Of a stretch of DNA of 64,000 nt, positions 56,991 through 64,000 are shown in pieces (within the stretch, counting starts at the first letter, position 1; each line of letters opens with the position of its first letter). The position numbers and the translations under genes were made by a program. Source of the DNA: Acanthococcus lagerstroemiae (taxonomy: Eukaryota > Arthropoda > Insecta > Hemiptera > Eriococcidae); the NCBI GenBank assembly GCA_031841125.1, contig CM063106.1, positions 17,980,001 through 18,044,000 of the forward strand. The letters run 5' to 3'. The notes beneath the pieces were generated by a model that worked only from the letters and a program-made list of their open reading frames with translations, searched no databases and was not told where the DNA came from.

Positions 56991-58030
56991 CACATTGGCG
57001 CTTAAGAAGATTACGATCTTCTGGTTCCTCAATATCTCGAAGGCTTCACTGCGTTTGGTAAGAAGACAACACTTCAATCTTCTTTCCTCTCTCTACAATA
57101 GTTCATTCCAAATATAAGCCTAATTTCATCAGTAAACGTTTTGCACGAAGTGTTTCAATCATGTTCATTTAATATCCGCATCGAATCAGCTTCAATAAGA
57201 CTATGCGGATTCCGAAATGTAAATTTCTTCCAATAATCCTATTAACGGCCAATTTAGAAAAGTGAACCTACAGTATTCGGGCGTGGAAATTAACGACAAA
57301 ATTATTCTGAAATTGTTACAAACTCGTTTGGTGTAGGTACTCCAGCGCCGTAGAGTAATTACCAACTAATAATGCAAATGTTGAAACCACCTTCAGGTAG
57401 TTCTCAATACTCCTCGATAGGAAATGGGAAAAAATTAAACATTCCACAAGTGGAGAGCTAACATAATTTTCTTTTTATAGGTACATACAAATAAAAATAT
57501 CATCTGGAACTGATACACTGTTTCAACTGATCGCATCAGACAGATGAGCATGTAATGATTAATCATACATGTTATGACATTGCGGTTTCCTATCATTCCA
57601 CGAGATGTTGGTCAGTTTCAATATTGGATGAAATAATTCTTGGGCATAATCATCCCAAACAGAGTTAAAGAGTACAGAGGCCAATATGATCATAATTATA
57701 TAAACCGCGAGACGAATAAAAAGATACTTCTTGGACACAACCAGACAAATTATCAGAACCCAATAGTTTCATAACTCAGAAGGTATATAGACAAGACACC
57801 TACAGTTCTCGAGGTTTAACCAAATACACTTGGAATGTTTCCGAGTGTTATCCAATCTTCAGTGACCCAGCTACTCAAGCAAAAGCCTGTTTATAACACA
57901 CTATATTCGTTAGAATAGTACCATATAGTGAACTGTCTTGCCATGCTCTGTCTTCTAACCAATCAGAACACAGGACATGATAAAACAGTTCACCACAGGG
58001 TACTACCCTTAAAACTAGTATAATGTGTTA

Positions 58031-58285
58031 GGCCCGTTTCATACATATCTGACATGTTGGTCCGACATCAAACAGCAACGCTTTCACACCTATCCGACAC
58101 GTTGGTCTGTGCCATCTAGCTGTCATTTTGTCGAATATGTGTAGAGGCAGTAGCCGACATTTCTTCAACATCAAGCCAACAGCCAACAGTCCGACTTTGG
58201 GTGAAAGCTCTTATTTCCTTGAGTGTATCATTTTTATGTCGCAACGACATCTGACCGACGTGTCGGATACGTGTGAAACGAGCCC
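58031..58285. mobile_element. 255-bp MITE with GGCCCGTTTCA ends and TA flanks
   Basis: Left GGCCCGTTTCATACATATCT, right with the reverse complement of GGGCTCGTTTCACACGTATC, flanked by TA on both sides. The interior has further TCCGACA/TGTCGGA inverted words. A TA or degenerate TWA duplication fits Tc1/mariner or PIF/Harbinger. Confidence 0.85.
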
Positions 58286-58412
58286 TAGGTCAGAACACAG
58301 AACATAGTAAGACAGTTCACCATATGGTACTATCTTAACTATGGTCCACCCAGTATAAGCTGGCATTCCTATATTGTCCTTGAATGCTGGAGAACCTGTT
58401 TTTCAGGGGTGT

Positions 58413-58552
58413 TGAGGCAGTAGCCGACATTCTTACATTAATCGGACAGCCGACAGTCCGACTTCGTGTGAAAGCTCTTATTTCCTTGTGTGTATCATTT
58501 TTATGTCGTACCGACATCCAACCGACGTGTCAGATATGTGTGAAACGGGCCC
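58413..58552. mobile_element. Truncated copy of the 58031-58285 MITE
   Basis: Shares GAGGCAGTAGCCGACATT and everything to the right end GTGAAACGGGCCC followed by TA. The left half is absent. Confidence 0.85.
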
Positions 58553-59399
58553 TAGGTCGGAACACATAACAAGACACTATGTAAAAATACACTTGTCAGA
58601 ACACAGGACATAATAAGACAGTTCACTATATGGTACTATCTTAACTATAATCCACCCAGTATAAGTTGGCACTCCTATATTGTCCTTGAATGCCCGAGAA
58701 CCTGTTTTTCTGGGGGTTTTCAGTTTGCGTATTTAAATAAAACAACTGCACACTCAGTCATCTCATTCGTTTCTTACACAAGTAGCGGGAGTCTAGGAAA
58801 CTGCTGCTTGTAAAATTTTTAAAAATATGTATCTCAGTCTAGGAGTAAGATAGGAAGATGAGACAAACACTAGTTTATACAGAATCAATGGTTCTAAACC
58901 TATTCATTGCGTACAGGTGAATTAAATTAACCCTTCTGCATGTAATTAATTAGTGCGACGCGCTTACTTGGTTAAACAGGAACAATAGTTTGAGTAAACT
59001 TGACAACTTGCACTGAAACTAAGAGTGCCAACTTACATTGTGTTAGGTCAGAACACATGACAAGACAAGACAGTTCACCATTTGGTACTACCTTTCACCC
59101 CTATTCTGACGCTGGCCCATTCGGGGCGTTTCCGGGATAAGGGGTGCGGTGTCCCGGGGCCAATTTGGCATGCGTGCATCGCCATACGTCCCTCTATCAT
59201 CGATGTACTACTTTAACTAATGCAGTGTGTTACAAATAAGCTTTTGCTTCAGCAGCTCAGTCACGGATAGTGCGATAATACTGGAAAACGATCTAAGGTA
59301 AGTAAAATATGTAAGTCAGAACACAGGACACGACAAAACAGTTCACCATACAGTACTACCTTAACTAATATAATGTGTTGGGTCAGAACACACAAGACA

Positions 59400-60030
59400 A
59401 GACAGTTCCCTATACAGTACCAGCGTTGCCAGATGAAGAATGTAAAAAGAAACCAAATTCCCAATTTTCTTTGGACCAATTGAAAACCACATCAAATTTT
59501 CTGCAGTAAAAGCGCTAAGAAGTGAATTTTAACGTCTGTATGCTAAGGTATCAGTGTTGCCAGAAGAGGTGTGCCAAAGACAGAAAAGCGCCGTTAATTT
59601 TTGGCACTGTGATTTTTAATGGCGCTAGTAAGAGCAGTGTTGGAAGAACGCAAAAATCATTGTTCCCGTTTATTCTTCTCTAACTGCATTCCTATTCCCG
59701 TTTTTGCTTTTACCAAATTCTGAAATCTACTATCAGTATTTATGTTCTACTTCTGTAATCCAAGTGATCCTCAAGTTTTGCTGAATTTATCACAGTTTGG
59801 TACAGTACAACTCGGGCATATCCACAACAGCTAAATTTTTGAAAAACGGTGGGATTTTGATGCACAAAACTTCATGAGGCAAAATTCTGTGAATAATCTT
59901 CTTTCTCTATTTACTAAGATGTAGCCTTTTGAGTCCAGATGATGAAGCGGACCACTGAAAGGACCAAAAAAAAAACCCAAGTTTTCCAAAAATAGTAGAG
60001 AAGAACCAAATCTGGTAACGCTGTAGTACT
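59400..60030 (-). mobile_element. Nonautonomous repeat, partner of 44300-45450
   Basis: Bounded by CCAGCGTTGCCAGATGAAGA at one end and CAAATCTGGTAACGCTG at the other, imperfect inverted ends. Interior similarity to 44300-45450 is extensive in reverse orientation. It lies within the satellite-like array. Confidence 0.78.
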
Positions 60031-60600
60031 ACCTTATCTAATAGTGTGCTAGGTCAGAACACATGACACGACAAGACAGTTCACCATATGGTAGTATCTT
60101 GGCTAACGTGATAGGCTTTTGTTTCAGCAGCTAAGTCATTGATAATTGGATAATACCTGAAAACATTCTAACAAAAATACGCTGGCCAGAACACAAAGCA
60201 TGATAGGATAGTTCATCAAACACTACTATCTTAACTAACATAGTGTGTTATGTCACAACACATGATAAGACAGTTAACCATACAATAGTACTTCAACTGA
60301 TATAGTGTTATAGACAGGCTTTTGTTTCAATAGCTAAGTCACTGACAATGGGCTAATACCCGAAAACGTTTCAACAAAAAATACGCTGGTCAGAACACAA
60401 GGCTATAAGACAGTTCATCAAATGGTACTATCCTAACTCATATAGTGTGCTATGTCAGAACACATGACAAAATAAGATAGTTCACCATATGGTACTACCT
60501 TAATTAATATAGTATGTTACAAATTAGGCTTTTGCTTCAGTAGCGAAGTCACTGATAATGGCATAATACTCAAAAATGTTCAAACAAAAATATGCTGTTT

Positions 60601-61585
60601 CCAAGTGAAACTGATAGAAACTTCAAATACAGTAAGTGACCTCATTTTTCACTCATGCCTTAAGACCAATTAAACATGCTCTTGTAAGAACGTGCGGCAA
60701 TCATCTACTCTTGAATGAATATTTTTGTATAAATCGTCCTGTTTGGCAATTTTCCGCCGGAGTACCACGATGTAAACGTCTCACAAAGGCCTTTTGTCTC
60801 CGGCATCCAGTCCGAGATCTTTTGAAAACAACGTTCTTTTTCGTCTTAGTATTATTCTCGCGACTTTTTCTCCTTTTCTACCGATATGCCAAGTAGGACA
60901 TTAGTTTAGTTTTCGGCCTCGTTTGGTAGCTCAGGACCAGGACCATCAGCATAATTGAATACATTTTACATTTAGATCTCACGAAGACTTGTTTTATATT
61001 GTTCAATACACGCGCCTTTTACACGCTTTTGGTTTTTGATTTCGAATGCTCTCGCTGTAGTCCGGACTAAACACTTTTCTTTCGCACAAATCCGGAGAAA
61101 TCCGCAAACCTTATAAGTCTCATTTTGATTATTTTGAGTAAAGTATGGTTTCCTATAGTACTTTTCACGGTGCACACAACAGTAGCATTGATTTTCTGCT
61201 ACCTTGCTTCCAAACCATCAAAAAGTTGTTTCGAAAAGCGCTCTACACCCAAAAATGTTACAATATAACATTCTATACAAAAAGCTACTCACACATTTCG
61301 TTGAAACATTATAAGTCCCCAGTTGTACAATTCCTGCAGCTGTTTACACCCGTAGAAATTAATAAACGATGGGAATTTTGTGTTCTCAACCATTGTCGCA
61401 ACAGGTTTCTCGCATTGCCAACACTGCCCAGACACTCGCCTTTGCAATCTTTATTTCCCTCTCTTGAATAATCGCCTTTTTGGACTCATAACAATCTTTA
61501 AAAAGCAAGTTCAATTATGAATTCATGATGTAAATGCCTTTCAATAACACGCGAACCACGAATTAGTTTTCAACAGAATCATGAT
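60601..61585. other. No gene recognised
   Basis: Short open frames at 60636-60896 and 61145-61471 show no recognisable motif. The first has a hydrophobic Phe/Leu-rich C-terminus and the second is mixed. Neither has a known family signature, splice context or repeat support that I can see. Confidence 0.5.
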
Positions 61586-61589
61586 CATG

Positions 61590-61985
61590 ATATAGGGATT
61601 GAGAATGGAGCACCAAAGCAAGTCTTTTTTAACCTAAACAAAAAAAAACAAAAAAACGGAACGGAGCAATACAATTTTGAAGGCTGGACCTGAGCACCGG
61701 AACAGAGTAACCAATTTTCTGGGCGCGGAGCCGAACACTGAAGCCAGGCAACAAATTTATCAAAGCCGGAGCAGAGCAACAGAGTGGAGCAAGAAAGAAT
61801 TGGCTAAAAATTGTGTTATAGAACCCCTAGTCACTGATTTTGACTCTCTAGAGCGGAGCAACAACATTTTGAAATCTCGAACGGAGCAATGGAGTAGAGC
61901 ACCAATATTCTGAAGCATACAGTGACGCACCAGAGCAGAGCAACAAAATTCTTGAAGCGGGAGCAAAGCGAGCCAAAATATGACC
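61590..61985 (+). repeat. CGGAGCAACA-type degenerate tandem repeat
   Basis: Units of about 30-50 bp of the form GGAGCAACAAAATTTTGAAG, with at least eight recognisable starts (GAACGGAGC, GAGCGGAGC, CCAGAGCAGAGC and similar). Not coding. Confidence 0.75.
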
Positions 61986-62239
61986 TGTTTTAAACCGCTA
62001 GTTTCATCATTCACGCATTGCTGATAAGCTGCAAAAACCATCTCGTCCCTGTTCTCGTTCGTGTTTCTCTAACTGCATGGTTCTTGTTCATTCTCCTCGT
62101 TCTTCTAAGGACCATTTAAATTTGTCACCTAAGATGATCATCTTGGATGAATCACCAAAAGTGAGCGCTGAACGGAATCAATCCCAAATTGATTTTTAGT
62201 GAAAGAGCCTTTCATCCTTTCTTGGAAAACGATGACTCA

Positions 62240-62665
62240 TCACGGTTCACCGCCTAGTGAAAAATATGAATTACGTTTTAAAAGTCTATGTTCACTGAGA
62301 ACGTGCTTCGTGAGACTCTGTATAGTGAGTGCACTCAACATTCCAACACTATCCCCCGTCGCAAGATACCTCAGGGACATTTGACGTTTGACTTTGGGAC
62401 TTAATGCTTTTCGGAACCACGTGCCTCGTTTTTGAATTGATGCAGTTACTTTTTCCAATAAATAATTGAACTGGCGTTCCCCATTCTCAGGTGGTTCCAG
62501 TACTCTTCTGGATCTTATCTCCCATTCCTCTAGTAGCGTTGTACAGGCTCCCAAATCTTCTCTCCTGGAAACCCACGGTTTTACCCACCACCATCTAGAA
62601 GCACGGGGGCGAGGAAATTCCGCGTACAGTTCTTCATTTATTTCACGCAAGATGATATTAATCAA
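62240..62665 (-). pseudogene. PIF/Harbinger transposase N-terminal fragment (HARBI1-like)
   Basis: The frame reads RWWWVKPWVSRREDLGACTT then LLEEWEIRS. After a variable part come FNYLLEKVTASIQKRGTWFR then KALSPKVKRQMSLRYLATGD. This matches the conserved N-terminal region of PIF/Harbinger transposases and HARBI1 (RRWWVRPW..RR.ELGAY..L, then F..LL..V...I.K..T..R.AI....RL...LR.LATGDS). The DDE nuclease domain that should follow is absent downstream, where the minus strand frames break. A truncated, presumably inactive copy. No terminal repeats were located around it. Confidence 0.88.
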
Positions 62666-62924
62666 TTGAGACGTGTAAATTCTTTTTTTGTTTACGAGAT
62701 ATCATTCCCGATCTAAATCCACAGCTCAACTAGAAATACAAGGTCATGACTCCAGCCCTGGATGAAAGTAACCGATGAAGACAAAACAAAACAAAAAAAC
62801 TGAGAAAATGATGAAAATGTGTGAACGCAGATGATTCACTTAAGTTGAATCATTTTGAGTGATCACTCCGGATGATCGTCAGAAATGAAACATTGTAAAT
62901 CTCCCTTTACCCTATAATTACCAA

Positions 62925-62999
62925 CGTTCCCGTTCTCGTTTCCAAGTAGGTCCTATCCCCGTTTCTCGTTCTGAGAACGAGAACCGAGAACAAGCCGTT
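62925..62999. repeat. CGTTCTCGTT repeats with a GAGAACGAG palindrome
   Basis: CCCGTTCTCGTT, CCCGTTTCTCGTTCT and the reverse-complement words GAACGAGAACCGAGAAC follow each other. Similar words occur at 59668-59705 and 62043-62105. Confidence 0.6.
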
Positions 63000-63128
63000 T
63001 TTCTTCTCTTTGCTCAACATGAGAGATAGAGGTGCATGTATTTTAGGTAGAGATAGTAATCTCATTATTCATTTAGGTACTAGAGTACTAGAATTCATTT
63101 TCACAGAATAACTAAACTAAAATGCGAA

Positions 63129-63505
63129 TTAAGGGGGGGGGGTGATAATCATATATATCATGTAATGCACACACATGTTCCTCTTTTTGAGGATCTGTTA
63201 TAGTTAGGAAGCTGAAATTTTGCACACGTACTGAGGAAACCTTTTCTGAACTTCGACGAAAAATACATCAATTTTGTCAATATTTATTCGAGTTACAAAT
63301 TACATTTTGAGAGGACCCCAGGGGTCTTCAAATTAAACTTTGTGACTCAAATAAAAATTGATAAATTTGAAATATTTCTCGTCCAATTTTAGCAAAAGGT
63401 TTACTAAATATGCGTGCCAAAGTTCAGCTTCCTAACTATAACAGATCCTCAGAAAGAGGAACATGTGTGTGCATTAGTGATATATACGATGTCCCACCCC
63501 CTTAA
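63129..63505. mobile_element. 377-bp fold-back flanked by TTAA
   Basis: Ends TTAAGGGGGGG and CCCCCTTAA, then arms of about 150 bp pairing ATGCACACACATGTTCCTCT with its inverse and GATCTGTTATAGTTAGGAAG with its inverse. The loop carries AGAGGACCCCAGGGGTCTTC, itself palindromic. TTAA is the piggyBac target, but as TTAA is a palindrome it could also be part of the arms. Confidence 0.85.
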
Positions 63506-64000
63506 TTCAATCAAAATCTAAGTACAAAAATGATTTCCACGAGGTAGAAGCGGTTCGAAATCATTCAATTCTTTTACGAACTATTCAGTTTCATTTAACT
63601 GGTCAAGAATATTGGAACCTACTACCATATTCATAAATATTTTCGAAAAGGTCCTTTTCTTAAAGTTTTAGGGTAAGGTCTACTTTCCCCCGTCTTCAAA
63701 CAAGAACGTTATTTATTCAATATTATTCGGTAGATCAAGGTGCATATATGAGATAATCGACATCATTTCCCAATAGAATCATTATTCTATTCCGTCATTT
63801 ACACACTCCTGAAATCAACTCGACTGATAAATCAAAACTTGATCTAACATTAGCCAAATGATTGATTAAATAGCAGTGCATACATTAATTCAATAATAAA
63901 ACTGTTCACAGATTTTATGTCATAACGTACATCATTCGCACTATAATTCTACCAATTGGACACTAGAACGCTATTTCATTCAAATCCTGCAAGAATGATC

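Larger units (their letters stand above)
57950..60600. repeat. Degenerate satellite-like array (GTCAGAACACA...AGACAGTTCACCATATGGTACTA)
   Basis: At least ten copies of GTCAGAACACANGACA followed by AAGACAGTTCACCATATGG and TACTA.CTTAACTAATATAG occur, several joined to GGCTTTTGCTTCAGTAGC and CAAAAATACGCTG. Copies are irregularly spaced and interrupted by MITEs (58031-58285, 58413-58552), by 59400-60030 and by a GC-rich fragment near 59105-59190. Not coding. It lies upstream of LARP4. Confidence 0.88.

Overview
This is an AT-rich, intron-bearing, repeat-dense animal nuclear sequence, most likely from an arthropod and probably an insect. The reasons are one spliced protein gene with canonical GT/AG junctions spread over about 50 kb, an intron near 29 kb, and relics of Penelope-like, mariner, MULE and PIF/Harbinger transposons plus many fold-back elements. 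Nothing looks bacterial or viral. The taxonomic call is inference from gene family and repeat content.

The one recognisable host gene is a minus-strand LARP4/LARP4B-type La-related protein. Eleven coding exons are placed, from 56310 (5') to about 7003 (3'). They encode the La motif (27485-27312 and 21410-21274), the RRM (17088-16976, 14674-14534 and the start of 12321-12036), the LARP4 proline/aromatic segment ending in a [12 protein letters not shown] block (11538-11378), a Ser/Gly-rich linker, a conserved FPPLP block (8265-8020) and a C-terminal LSYAQVAQ block (7626-7003). All intron phases agree except for one apparent extra base at 12300/12301 inside the exon that finishes the RRM. A non-coding first exon ending at 56687 is proposed from a strong donor.

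Region by region: 1-4490 has no recognisable gene. 4490-6640 is a decayed Penelope-like retroelement with GIY-YIG remnants, bounded by inverted termini. 7003-17088 holds most LARP4 exons, with a MULE SWIM-finger relic (12.75-13.07 kb), fold-back elements and a CpG-rich cluster of nested hairpins (14.86-15.42 kb). 17.1-27.3 kb has two La-motif exons, a large fold-back carrying a mariner fragment, and dispersed repeats. 27.5-56.2 kb is the giant intron, packed with fold-backs, tandem repeats, a TA-flanked mariner relic (47.55-48.83 kb), a tRNA-derived SINE (54.6 kb) and Penelope termini. 57.9-60.6 kb, upstream of the gene, is a degenerate satellite-like array invaded by MITEs. 61.6-62.0 kb is another tandem block, 62.24-62.67 kb a PIF/Harbinger transposase fragment, and 63.13-63.51 kb a large fold-back flanked by TTAA.

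The LARP4 exons together describe a cytoplasmic poly(A)/mRNA-binding factor. Everything else is mobile or repetitive DNA in its introns and flanks. I did not find a convincing new multi-gene system. The most unusual features are the fold-back landscape, a repeat family with CAGGGTGTC termini and an internal empty-site comparison, the hammerhead-like Penelope termini, and a predicted upstream ORF whose stop overlaps the LARP4 start.
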